60,237 nt of DNA from positions 1-60,237 of the forward strand of contig JAFQEZ010000086.1 of NCBI GenBank assembly GCA_017398805.1, given 5' to 3'. The position numbers and the translations under genes are program-made. The notes below the pieces were generated by a model that worked only from the letters and a program-made list of their open reading frames with translations, had not been told where the DNA came from and did no database searches. The DNA is from Bacteroidaceae bacterium. GTDB taxonomy: Bacteria; Bacteroidota; Bacteroidia; Bacteroidales; Bacteroidaceae. The stretch's first letter is position 1. Every line of letters starts with the position of its first letter. This document shows positions 46,331 to 54,041 of this stretch, in pieces.

Positions 46331-46951
46331 TCATCCGTACTTCTCTTCAAGTTCAAGTTTCTTTATGCGCGAGAGTATCGCTCCACGCTTGCGTTGGAAA
46401 TGCAAGGCGAGTTCATCCACTGTAGCGCCCTTGCACCACAGATGCTCAAGTTCTGCATCATCATCGGCACTCCATTGGTTATAGGCATTCGGGAACTCTT
46501 GCCTGCAGGCATAGACCGAATAGGTTGGTTCACCTGTCAGTTGCTTATATGCCTTGAGATACTTTTTCAGCCTCTTAACATCCTTGTCCGAGAGATAGGG
46601 CAAACGACGGATATCCATATTGTCCGACAGATCATTCAGTTTGACAGCAACAGCAAGAGGATTACTCTTCACACGGACAATAAACTTGTCGTATGGTTCA
46701 TCCTTTGAAAGTCTTGTCACGCAACGCAGTGCCTCTATCACCTCGACGGAGAAGCCCTCTGCGGCAAGCCGCTCCAATGTCCAATCACTATCCTCCACCA
46801 CATCGTGCAGAACGCCCACAATCCTTTCCTCTGTGGTCCTGCCAGCCGCCATCACACGCAAAGGATGACCTATATAATCATTACCGGCTTTGTCCAGTTG
46901 TCCACGGTGCGCTTCGGTCGCAATCTCAATAGCCCTTTCAAGTGTACTCAT
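46331..46951 (-). CDS. HD-domain hydrolase (SpoT/MESH1-like) with C-terminal HTH
   Basis: 206 residues. HD motifs in order: AIEIATEAHRGQLDKAGNDY, HPLRVM, VGVLHDVVEDSDWTLERLA with the HD pair, and AVKLNDLSDN. They resemble the hydrolase half of RelA/SpoT enzymes; there is no synthetase domain. Residues about 160-206 (WSADDDAELEHLWCKGATVD ... FQRKRGAILSRIKKLEL) form a helix-turn-helix of the type often added to small Bacteroidetes enzymes. Possible activity: hydrolysis of (p)ppGpp or another nucleotide. It is a lone gene between the helicase and the SDR. Confidence 0.75.
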   Translation of the reverse strand: MSTLERAIEIATEAHRGQLDKAGNDYIGHPLRVMAAGRTTEERIVGVLHDVVEDSDWTLERLAAEGFSVEVIEALRCVTRLSKDEPYDKFIVRVKSNPLAVAVKLNDLSDNMDIRRLPYLSDKDVKRLKKYLKAYKQLTGEPTYSVYACRQEFPNAYNQWSADDDAELEHLWCKGATVDELALHFQRKRGAILSRIKKLELEEKYG

Positions 46952-46998
46952 AGTATCGGTTTGCTGTTTTCATATTTACAAAGGAGTGCGGCTTACCG

Positions 46999-47018
46999 CC
47001 CCAAAGTAATCTTTGGGG
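46999..47018. terminator. Small perfect hairpin
   Basis: CCCCAAAG-TAAT-CTTTGGGG, 8-bp stem, in the space between the divergent HD and SDR genes. It follows the phrase TTTACAAAGGAGTGC, also present near 13924. Confidence 0.4.
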
Positions 47019-47091
47019 TTTACTGCAAATATAAAGAATTAATGCAAGAATTTGAAAGGAATAAGTATATTTGTGAAATAAACGACAAAGC

Positions 47092-47805
47092 ATGGAAAAT
47101 AGATTCAAAGACAAAGTTGTTATAGTGACAGGTGGTGCCAACGGAATCGGCCGTTGCATTGCCACAGAGTTCCGCTCCCGGGGAGCCAAAGTATATGTGG
47201 TTGACAAGCAGAATGGAGAGCACTTCGTCGGTGACATCTCCAGGAAAGAGGTGCTTGAGGCATTTGCTGCCGAGGTACTGAGCAAGCATGATAAAGTGGA
47301 TGTCATCATCAACAATGCCTTGCCGTTGATGAAAGGGATAGATGAATGTTCCTATGAAGAGTTCCAGTATGCCTTGAGTGTGGGAGTGACTGCACCATTC
47401 TACTTGGTAAAATTACTGAAGGAGCATTTGGCTGAAGGCGCATCCATCATCAACATCTCTTCGTCACGCGACCGCATGAGCCAACCGCAGACCGAGAGCT
47501 ATACAGCTGCCAAAGGTGGCATTGCCGCACTCACTCACGCATTGGCCGTGAGCCTGTCGGGGAAAGCAAGGGTAAACTCCATATCCCCGGGTTGGATAGA
47601 TACAGCCTACACCGTTTACGAAGGCCCCGATGCCACGCAGCAACCTGCCGGCCGTGTGGGCAACCCCATGGACATTGCCAATATGGTGCTGTTCCTTTGC
47701 AGCGACAAGGCTGGGTTTATTACGGGCGAGAATATATGCATTGACGGTGGTATGACCAAGCAGATGATTTACCACGGAGATTGCGGCTGGAGTAAAACAA
47801 GTTGA
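47092..47805 (+). CDS. Short-chain dehydrogenase/reductase
   Basis: 237 residues, classical SDR. NAD(P)-binding TGGANGIGRC, then INNALP, the catalytic Ser in NISSSRDR, Tyr and Lys in ESYTAAKGGIAAL, and a C-terminal ITGENICIDGGM. It acts as an oxidoreductase; the substrate cannot be told. TATATTTG (47066-47073) may be its -7 element. The gene downstream encodes an acetyltransferase, 212 bases away across repeat-like sequence, so they are probably separate units. Confidence 0.9.
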   Translation: MENRFKDKVVIVTGGANGIGRCIATEFRSRGAKVYVVDKQNGEHFVGDISRKEVLEAFAAEVLSKHDKVDVIINNALPLMKGIDECSYEEFQYALSVGVTAPFYLVKLLKEHLAEGASIINISSSRDRMSQPQTESYTAAKGGIAALTHALAVSLSGKARVNSISPGWIDTAYTVYEGPDATQQPAGRVGNPMDIANMVLFLCSDKAGFITGENICIDGGMTKQMIYHGDCGWSKTS

Positions 47806-47814
47806 ACCACCGCT

Positions 47815-47985
47815 GCTTGTTCATCCCGAGCGAAGCGAAGGAACTGAAGATGTTGGTGGTTCTGTCGCTAAGAAAGAGATGTTTCGCTGCGCTCAACATG
47901 ACAGCAATGTAAAAACGACGCCGGCATTCTCATCCCTACAGAGCAAAGCGACGAGGGATCTCTAAATTAACTGCCGGCACTATTA
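47815..47985. repeat. Intergenic repeat-like sequence
   Basis: Between SDR and CAT genes: TTCATCCCGAGCGAAGCGAA, GATGTTTCGCTGCGCTCAAC and CATCCCTACAGAGCAAAGCG. These phrases are typical of dispersed Bacteroidales intergenic elements, related in style to those at 17930-18080 and 54228. No gene. Confidence 0.5.
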
Positions 47986-48017
47986 TTATTACAAAACAAA
48001 AACAGTAAGACTATAAT

Positions 48018-48635
48018 ATGAAAATAGAAGTAGCTCCTCAAGAAACCACACGTGCCGAAGCCTTTTCGCTTTGGATGACGTCACCGATGCCAATGGTTAC
48101 ATTGACAAAAACATTCAATGTAACCAAGCTGCTCAAGGCAAGCAAAAGACGTGGAATCAAATTCAACGCCCTGCTATGTTGGTGCATTGGAAAGGCTGCA
48201 AACAACATAAAAGAGTTCTATATTCTGCCCGAGAACGGGAAGCTCTTCAAATATGACAGCATTGCCATAAACGTAATCGTAAACAACAGCAAAGGGGGAA
48301 TAAATTCTTGCGACATTGCATACACCAATGATGCCGGACAATTCGCCAAGGCATACAACCGTCTGACAGCGCAGGCAGCAACGCAGTGCAAGAGCTCATT
48401 CCTTGAGGATAGTATGATTGTGGGAACATCGGCAATGATAGAGACCGAACTCAACAGCATTGTAAACCAATACACCGACAAATTCTGCAACCCAATGGTC
48501 ATGTGGGGCAAGTATCGCCGTAATTGGTTCAGCACCACATTGCCCATATCGTTTCAGTTTCACCACGTGCAGATGGACGGCGGGCACGGCGCTCGTTTTT
48601 TAGAGCAACTCCAGAGAGTGATTAATGAATTATAG
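48018..48635 (+). CDS. Chloramphenicol acetyltransferase family protein
   Basis: 205 residues, CAT-like fold. The catalytic motif is intact: QFHHVQMDGGHGARFL (HHxxxDG). Also VTLTKTFNVTKLLKASKRRG and FNALLCWCIGKAANNI. CAT enzymes transfer acetyl from acetyl-CoA to hydroxyl groups; drug resistance is not implied by family alone, since many Bacteroidales carry unlinked homologues. A partial copy of this gene lies at 52185-52314. The gene has a flank resembling the start of the alcohol dehydrogenase gene immediately downstream (48640-48705), indicating a past cat-adh arrangement. Confidence 0.85.
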   Translation: MKIEVAPQETTRAEAFSLWMTSPMPMVTLTKTFNVTKLLKASKRRGIKFNALLCWCIGKAANNIKEFYILPENGKLFKYDSIAINVIVNNSKGGINSCDIAYTNDAGQFAKAYNRLTAQAATQCKSSFLEDSMIVGTSAMIETELNSIVNQYTDKFCNPMVMWGKYRRNWFSTTLPISFQFHHVQMDGGHGARFLEQLQRVINEL

Positions 48636-48773
48636 CAGCTCAGCAAATAGAGAAACTATTACAAGTTTACACCAGCATACATATAAAAAGGAAAATTTAC
48701 CTCACTCGCCACCCTACTTTTATACTCCCCAAAACAAATAAAGCAACTTATAAAAGTTATAAAAGAATCTCTA

Positions 48774-48792
48774 TTGCGTAAAAACAACGCAA
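48774..48792. promoter_or_regulatory. Operator 1 of the NUDIX regulator
   Basis: TTGCGTAAAAACAACGCAA: 6-base inverted arms TTGCGT/ACGCAA with a 7-base centre. It lies just upstream of the -33 element and is a near-twin of the site at 48826-48844. Confidence 0.7.
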
Positions 48793-48796
48793 AATA

Positions 48797-48828
48797 TTTG
48801 ACAAATTCAAATATCCTGCTTAACTTTG
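48797..48828 (+). promoter_or_regulatory. Promoter of the NUDIX regulator operon
   Basis: TTTG (48797-48800), 20-base spacer, TAACTTTG (48821-48828), both exact consensus matches, 23 bases before the ATG. The two operators flank and overlap it. Confidence 0.75.
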
Positions 48829-48844
48829 CGTAAAGTTAACGCAA
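48826..48844. promoter_or_regulatory. Operator 2 of the NUDIX regulator
   Basis: TTGCGTAAAGTTAACGCAA: same arms and same 7-base centre as operator 1, centres 52 bases apart (five helical turns). It overlaps the -7 element and the expected transcription start, so binding would block initiation. Confidence 0.75.
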
Positions 48845-48850
48845 TAAAAT

Positions 48851-49543
48851 ATGAGTGAATATAATTTTTGCTATAAGTACCCGCATCCTGCGATGACTGC
48901 CGACTGTGTAATTTTCGGCTTCGACGGTTTTTCCATCAAGGTACTTTTGATTCAGCGAGGCATTGAGCCATTCAAAGGAAAGTGGGCATTCCCTGGCGGG
49001 TTTATGAATATGAATGAAACCGCCGAGGAATGCGCAAGACGTGAGTTGGAGGAGGAAACGGGATTAAAGAATGCTGCCGTCGAGCAGTTTTATACCTTCT
49101 CGGATGTAAACCGTGACCCACGTGAACGAGTAATTACCGTGGCGCACTATGCTTTGGTAAGACTTTCTGAGGTTAAAGGTGGCGATGATGCAGCTTCGGC
49201 TCGTTGGTTTGCAATGGATGAAGTGCCAAGCCTTGCTTTCGACCACGACCGTATCCTGCGCATGGCTGTTAATCGTCTCAAAGAGCGTATATGTTTCGAA
49301 CCGATAGGCTTTGAGCTGTTGCCCGAGGTCTTTACTATGCCCGAGTTACAGAACTTGTATGAAGCCATCTTGGAAGTGAAATTCGACAGAAGAAACTTCT
49401 ATAATAAGATGCTTAAACTTGGCATACTCTCTGAAGCAGAGCCACGCCCTGCAAACGCTTCTCGTCGGACACCGACAAAGTATCGTTTCAATTCGGAGAA
49501 GTATGCGGAACTGAAACAAAAAGGATTTAGATTAGAGTTTTAA
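48851..49543 (+). CDS. NrtR-like NUDIX-domain transcription regulator
   Basis: 230 residues. Residues 1-150: NUDIX fold with an intact box, GGFMNMNETAEECARREL then EEETGL (GX5EX7REUXEEXGU). Residues about 160-230: winged helix (FTMPELQNLYEAILEVKFD, RRNFYNKMLKLGIL, RRTPTKYRF). This is the architecture of NrtR-type repressors, which in other bacteria bind ADP-ribose or other nucleotide ligands; Bacteroides also uses this family for sugar control. Here a catalytic box plus a downstream ADP-ribosylglycohydrolase suggest ADP-ribose is the effector. Two matching palindromes in its own promoter indicate autoregulation. The next gene begins 12 bases later. Confidence 0.9.
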   Translation: MSEYNFCYKYPHPAMTADCVIFGFDGFSIKVLLIQRGIEPFKGKWAFPGGFMNMNETAEECARRELEEETGLKNAAVEQFYTFSDVNRDPRERVITVAHYALVRLSEVKGGDDAASARWFAMDEVPSLAFDHDRILRMAVNRLKERICFEPIGFELLPEVFTMPELQNLYEAILEVKFDRRNFYNKMLKLGILSEAEPRPANASRRTPTKYRFNSEKYAELKQKGFRLEF

Positions 49544-49555
49544 GGAGAAAATAAT

Positions 49556-52096
49556 ATGTATTACAATAAGATATTAGGTGGAATTGTCGGTGATATTATC
49601 GGCTCAACCCGTGAACGGAAAAATGTCAAGAACGAAAATTTCGAGTTGTTACCAGCCGGCAGCACCTTTACGGATGATACCGTTATGACTTTGGCAGTTG
49701 CAGAGTGGTTGATGACAGACCCTACGCACAGCGAGCACACTCTCGTAGAGTGTATGCAACGTTTGGGACGCAAATATCCCAATGCCGGTTATGGCGAGAT
49801 GTTCCGCAGGTGGCTCTCAACCGACAATCCAGAGCCATATAATAGCTTTGGAAATGGCTCTGCTATGCGTGTAAGCCCTGTTGGATTGTATGCCAACTCT
49901 ATGGAGGAGGCATTGGAGCTTGCCCGCATCACAGCATCTGTGAGCCACAATCATCCCGAAGGCATTAAGGGTGCACAGGCAATTGCAGCCTCGATCTACA
50001 TAAAGCGAACAGAGATGTTTGATGTGAAAGGCAATATCAAACGCTTTGTCGAGCAGAATTTTGGTTACAACCTTGATGTAAACATCCGAGATATACGTGA
50101 TGATTACTCTTTTGATGTAACATGTCAAGGCAGCGTTCCCATTGCGATTATGGCATTCCTGCAAGAACCGCATAACGCAGAAAAGGCTATCCGTCTGGCA
50201 GTTTCAATGGGCGGTGATTCTGATACTATCGGATGTATGACTGCATCTATTGCTGCAACTGAAAGACCTTACGTAATCAGCAGTAGTAGCCTTTCTCACG
50301 AGATTGAAGATAAATGCCGAGCTCTTCTTCCAGCCGATTTACTGGATATTAATGACAGATTCCTGGATTTTATCAGCCGGCCGCTACACCAGTCCTATGA
50401 AGTACGTGCCAATGGCATTATATATGCAGGCGAATATCCAGGGGACAAGAGTGACGAACTTGCCAGGCAGAAAATAGAACAGATGCACCACTTCGGCATC
50501 CGCCACTTCATAGACCTCACCGAAGAGGGCGAACTTCGTCCGTACAGCCATCTGCTGCCCGCAGGCACTACATACACCCGCTTCCCGATAGCAGACTGCG
50601 GCGCGCCAAAGAGTATTGAAAGCGTTCAAAGCCTGTTGCTTCGCATTGAGGAACTCAAAAAGATGAATGGCTATGTGTATGTACATTGCTGGGGCGGCGT
50701 AGGCCGCACCGGAACTATAGTGGCGTGCTATCTATCTCAGAATTGGGGAGAACCTGATTTGAACCTCGTTTTAGATGCCCTGCGCAAAAATTTCTCAGAA
50801 ATGCCAAAATCGGCATACAAGAAAACTCCAGAGACTAAAGAGCAGATTGACTTTATTAAACAATTTATCAATACCACCACTGGGTATAAGGAAGAGAAAG
50901 CAAAGAGGGTTACTGATTCTATACGTGGTTGCTTGATGGCAGGTGCAACCGGTGATGCTTTGGGTTACGAGGTGGAGTTTATGAGCCGCCGTGCAATCCT
51001 TTCACGTTTTGGTGAGCAAGGCATCACAAAGTTTACTCTTGATAACAAAGGTAAAGCTCTTATCAGCGATGATACACAAATGACGCTCTTTACTGCCAAC
51101 GGAATGTTGATGGGACTTACTCGTGGTTATATGCGTGGTATTGGTGGTCGTCCTGAAGAGTATGTCGATGGAGCTTATCTTGATTGGTATTATACCCAAA
51201 CAGGAAAAAAGAAGGAAATTCTGATCAATGATTTTCACTATACATGGCTTCGCGATTTACCCGAGATGGCACAATGTCGTGCTCCTGGCAATACCTGTTT
51301 ACAAGCATGTGAGAGTATGTTTCGAAGAGAGCATGTTCATAACAACAGCAAAGGTTGTGGAGGTATCATGAGAGTTGCCCCAATGGCATTGCTTGATGCA
51401 GGCTATGCGTCAAGAGATAAAAACACCTATTCACTAGTGGAACTTGCCGAAGCTGGTGGGAAAATTGCGGAATGTACTCACAAACATCCGCTCGCATTTT
51501 TACCGGCATCGCTACTAACCATACTTCTATACAAGGTTGTTCCGATGGCGGTCAAACAAGTGCAAGAAGATATTGACCGTATCATAAACGAGACTTTGGA
51601 TATGCTCGATTTTATCTACATTGATAAGTACGAATCGGAAAAGCAATATCTTAGGGATTTAAGTGAAAAAGCCATTCGTTTGGCGCATTCCGATATATCT
51701 GATGCAGATGCTATTCGTGAACTTGGTGAAGGCTGGGTTGCTGAGGAAACTTGGGCTATTGCACTCTACTCCGCGGTACGCCACATTGACAGCGTGGAAG
51801 ACGCTATTATTGCATCGGTCAACCACGACGGCGACAGTGACTCAACCGGTTCTGTTTGCGGCAATATTATGGGAGCAATTTATGGCTATGAGCATATCAA
51901 GGAGCGCAACATATTCTGCCCTGAAGGTAAACTGTTAGAGGATACACTTGAACTCTCTGAGATAATACTTGCTTTGGCAAACGACCTTTCTACAGGTTGC
52001 ATCATCAGTGAGTGCAATCCTATAGATACCCCAGAAAAACAACAATGGTATGAACGATATTGTGAGATGAAACCTGCAGGCATAAGAAATAATTAA
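49556..52096 (+). CDS. ADP-ribosylglycohydrolase - tyrosine phosphatase - ADP-ribosylglycohydrolase fusion
   Basis: 846 residues, three domains. First DraG/ARH domain, about 1-275: metal ligands in FTDDTVM (39-42), GNGSAMRVSP (99-108), HNHPEG and MGGDSDTIG (218-226). Middle dual-specificity-type phosphatase, about 285-440: general-acid Asp in IADCGAP and the active-site loop HCWGGVGRTG with C378 and R384. Second DraG/ARH domain, about 455-830: ISDDTQM (503-509), GCGGIMRVAP, CTHKHPLAF and HDGDSDSTG (757-765). All three active sites look intact. Expected reaction: removal of ADP-ribose from protein or nucleic acid, plus phosphate removal. It follows the NUDIX regulator by 12 bases. I recognise the parts but not this three-domain order. 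Confidence 0.9.
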   Translation: MYYNKILGGIVGDIIGSTRERKNVKNENFELLPAGSTFTDDTVMTLAVAEWLMTDPTHSEHTLVECMQRLGRKYPNAGYGEMFRRWLSTDNPEPYNSFGNGSAMRVSPVGLYANSMEEALELARITASVSHNHPEGIKGAQAIAASIYIKRTEMFDVKGNIKRFVEQNFGYNLDVNIRDIRDDYSFDVTCQGSVPIAIMAFLQEPHNAEKAIRLAVSMGGDSDTIGCMTASIAATERPYVISSSSLSHEIEDKCRALLPADLLDINDRFLDFISRPLHQSYEVRANGIIYAGEYPGDKSDELARQKIEQMHHFGIRHFIDLTEEGELRPYSHLLPAGTTYTRFPIADCGAPKSIESVQSLLLRIEELKKMNGYVYVHCWGGVGRTGTIVACYLSQNWGEPDLNLVLDALRKNFSEMPKSAYKKTPETKEQIDFIKQFINTTTGYKEEKAKRVTDSIRGCLMAGATGDALGYEVEFMSRRAILSRFGEQGITKFTLDNKGKALISDDTQMTLFTANGMLMGLTRGYMRGIGGRPEEYVDGAYLDWYYTQTGKKKEILINDFHYTWLRDLPEMAQCRAPGNTCLQACESMFRREHVHNNSKGCGGIMRVAPMALLDAGYASRDKNTYSLVELAEAGGKIAECTHKHPLAFLPASLLTILLYKVVPMAVKQVQEDIDRIINETLDMLDFIYIDKYESEKQYLRDLSEKAIRLAHSDISDADAIRELGEGWVAEETWAIALYSAVRHIDSVEDAIIASVNHDGDSDSTGSVCGNIMGAIYGYEHIKERNIFCPEGKLLEDTLELSEIILALANDLSTGCIISECNPIDTPEKQQWYERYCEMKPAGIRNN

Positions 52097-52109
52097 CAAA
52101 AAACAATTC

Positions 52110-52160
52110 AGTAACCGTTTAAGAAGCTGTTTAAATTTATATTGCCAAGTTTTTTATAGG
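52110..52160. repeat. Dispersed element related to the one at 4989
   Basis: TTTAAGAAGCTGTTTAAATT continuing to TATATTGCCAAGTTTTTTAT. Its reverse complement matches the right arm of the inverted element at 4989-5045. Confidence 0.5.
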
Positions 52161-52184
52161 GCACAAAAATAGTGCAAACGAGCG

Positions 52185-52314
52185 CAATGCAACCAAGCTG
52201 ATCAGGGCAAGCAAGAGACGTGGAATCAAATTCACGCCCTGTTATGTTGGTGCATAGGAAAGGCACGGTGCCGCTTTTTTAGAGCAGCATCAGAGGGTTA
52301 TTAATGAATTATAG
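52185..52314 (+). pseudogene. Internally deleted copy of the CAT-family gene
   Basis: 52185-52264 aligns with 48120-48199 (both contain AGACGTGGAATCAAATTC and TATGTTGGTGCAT), but with one base missing, giving a frameshift. It then jumps to a match of the 3' end of the intact gene (TTTTTTAGAGCA, TTAATGAATTATAG), so about 380 bases are deleted. The homology continues through 52314 into the start of the alcohol dehydrogenase gene. It cannot make a protein. Confidence 0.9.
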
Positions 52315-52345
52315 CCATTCCGTAAACAGATAAACTATTACAATT

Positions 52346-53392
52346 ATGCTAGCATACACATACATAGAAAAAGGGAAGTTCGCTTTGGCGAAGAAGCCGA
52401 AGCCTGCACTCATTGAACCTACCGATGCCATTGTTCGCGTAACAATGAGCAGTATTTGCACCAGCGACCTGCATATCAAGCACGGGAGCGTGCCTCGTGC
52501 TGTTCCGGGCATTACCGTGGGACACGAAATGGTGGGTGTGGTCGAAGAGATTGGCGCGGATGTCACTGACGTTAAGCCTGGGGATAGAGTAACCGTAAAT
52601 GTAGAGACCTTCTGCGGAGAATGCTTTTTCTGCAAGAATGGCTATGTGAACAACTGTACCGACCCTAATGGCGGTTGGGCATTGGGATGCCGTATTGATG
52701 GCGGACAGACGGAATACGTTCGAGTCCCATTAGCCAACCAAGGCTTGAACCGCATTCCCGATAGCGTGACCGACGAACAGGCTTTGCTTGTGGGCGATGT
52801 CCTGGCCACAGGTTTTTGGGCAGCCCGTATTTCAGAGATTACCGAAGAAGATACCGTACTGATTATCGGAGCTGGACCTACGGGTATTTGCACGCTGCTT
52901 TGCGTGATGTTGAAACAACCCAAACGCATCATTGTATGCGAAAAGTCTGAAGAACGGCGTCGATTCGTGCAAGAGCATTACCCCAATGTGTTGCTCACCA
53001 CTCCCGAGGAGTGCAAGAATTTCGTATTACAAAACAGCGACCATGGCGGAGCAGATAGGGTGCTCGAAGTGGCCGGAGCCGATGACACCTTCCGTCTCGC
53101 TTGGGAGTGTGCCCGCCCCAATGCCATTGTAACGGTTGTTGCCCTTTACGACCAGCCTCAGGTGCTTCCTCTGCCCCACATGTATGGCAAAAACCTTACC
53201 TTCAAGACCGGCGGCGTTGATGGATGCGATTGCGAGGAGGTGCTTCGCCTTATTGAAGCAGGAAAGATTGACACCACCCCACTCATCACTCACCGTTTCC
53301 CGTTGAGCGAGATTGAAGAAGCCTACCGCATCTTTGAAAACAAATTGGACGGGGTAATTAAGGTGGCGATAACAAACGGCAAACAACAATGA
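52346..53392 (+). CDS. Zinc-dependent alcohol dehydrogenase family protein
   Basis: 348 residues, medium-chain dehydrogenase. Catalytic zinc residues in SSICTSDLHIKHG and VGHEMVGVVEEIG; structural zinc cysteines in TFCGECFFCKNGYVNNC; Rossmann motif VLIIGAGPTGICT. It resembles the polyol/threonine-type dehydrogenases; the substrate is not clear. Its 3' end overlaps the GNAT gene by four bases (ATGA), so they are translationally coupled. A degraded copy of its first codons lies downstream of the CAT gene (about 48670-48705). Confidence 0.9.
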   Translation: MLAYTYIEKGKFALAKKPKPALIEPTDAIVRVTMSSICTSDLHIKHGSVPRAVPGITVGHEMVGVVEEIGADVTDVKPGDRVTVNVETFCGECFFCKNGYVNNCTDPNGGWALGCRIDGGQTEYVRVPLANQGLNRIPDSVTDEQALLVGDVLATGFWAARISEITEEDTVLIIGAGPTGICTLLCVMLKQPKRIIVCEKSEERRRFVQEHYPNVLLTTPEECKNFVLQNSDHGGADRVLEVAGADDTFRLAWECARPNAIVTVVALYDQPQVLPLPHMYGKNLTFKTGGVDGCDCEEVLRLIEAGKIDTTPLITHRFPLSEIEEAYRIFENKLDGVIKVAITNGKQQ

Positions 53393-53835
53393 TACAGAGC
53401 AGAACAAGAAGTGCCATACCGAATGACACAGAAGCGATAATTAAAATTTGGTTCGAATGCAACATGCAAGCCCACCCTTTCATTCAACCCGACTACTGGT
53501 TAAGCCATGTTGAATATATGCGGCAAGCACTACCGCAGGCCCAGGTGTATATATGTGAAATAAACGGAGAGATTGTGGGCTTTGTAGGCCTTGACGGAAA
53601 TCACATAGCCGGGCTGTTTGTCAATGAGCAACACCAATCGCAGGGCATTGGCACAAGCCTCATCGACTTCATAAAGCAACAGCACTTCACCTTGACATTG
53701 ACCGTTTACAGGAAAAACGAAAAAGCCCTGCAATTCTACCGCAAGCACAATTTTGTTGTAATGGGAGAACGCATAGACACGAAGACCAACGAAGAGGAAC
53801 TGTTGATGCGATGGAACAGAGCCTGTCCAATCTGA
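53389..53835 (+). CDS. GNAT-family N-acetyltransferase
   Basis: 148 residues. GNAT motif A is visible as GLFVNEQHQSQGIGTSLID (acetyl-CoA binding QxxGxG), preceded by YICEINGEIVGFVGLDGN, and motif B as VYRKNEKALQFYRKHNF. It resembles the YjaB-type small acetyltransferases. It overlaps the dehydrogenase gene by four bases and the next small gene by 25 bases. Substrate unknown. Confidence 0.88.
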   Translation: MIQSRTRSAIPNDTEAIIKIWFECNMQAHPFIQPDYWLSHVEYMRQALPQAQVYICEINGEIVGFVGLDGNHIAGLFVNEQHQSQGIGTSLIDFIKQQHFTLTLTVYRKNEKALQFYRKHNFVVMGERIDTKTNEEELLMRWNRACPI

Positions 53836-54041
53836 TTAAGCCTATGACAGCCCCAGATATAAACAACTCCACCAAAGAAGAACGCCGGGCATATGTCCTT
53901 GAAGCCTGGAAATGCCTTAACGACTGCGAAGCCTGCGGCAAATGCCGCATACTGCGCGGACGCGACCCCGAGACACTGTATGCCGAATACATAAACGGCA
54001 AACGCAGCTATATCGACATCACACTGGAGATAAGGAAGTAG
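53811..54041 (+). CDS. Small cysteine-rich protein
   Basis: 76 residues from 53811; an in-frame ATG at 53844 would give 65. Four cysteines in CLNDCEACGKC (CxxxCxxCxxC) suggest metal binding, followed by GRDPETLYAEYINGKRSYID. Homologues seem familiar from Bacteroides but have no known role. The overlap with the GNAT gene supports translation. It ends the three-gene unit. Confidence 0.65.
   Translation: MEQSLSNLIKPMTAPDINNSTKEERRAYVLEAWKCLNDCEACGKCRILRGRDPETLYAEYINGKRSYIDITLEIRK

Noticed and set aside
48018-48635. Drug-resistance gene claim for the CAT-family protein
   Set aside because: Catalytic motif is present, but family membership alone does not show chloramphenicol resistance, and no resistance-element context (integrase, mobilisation genes) was seen.
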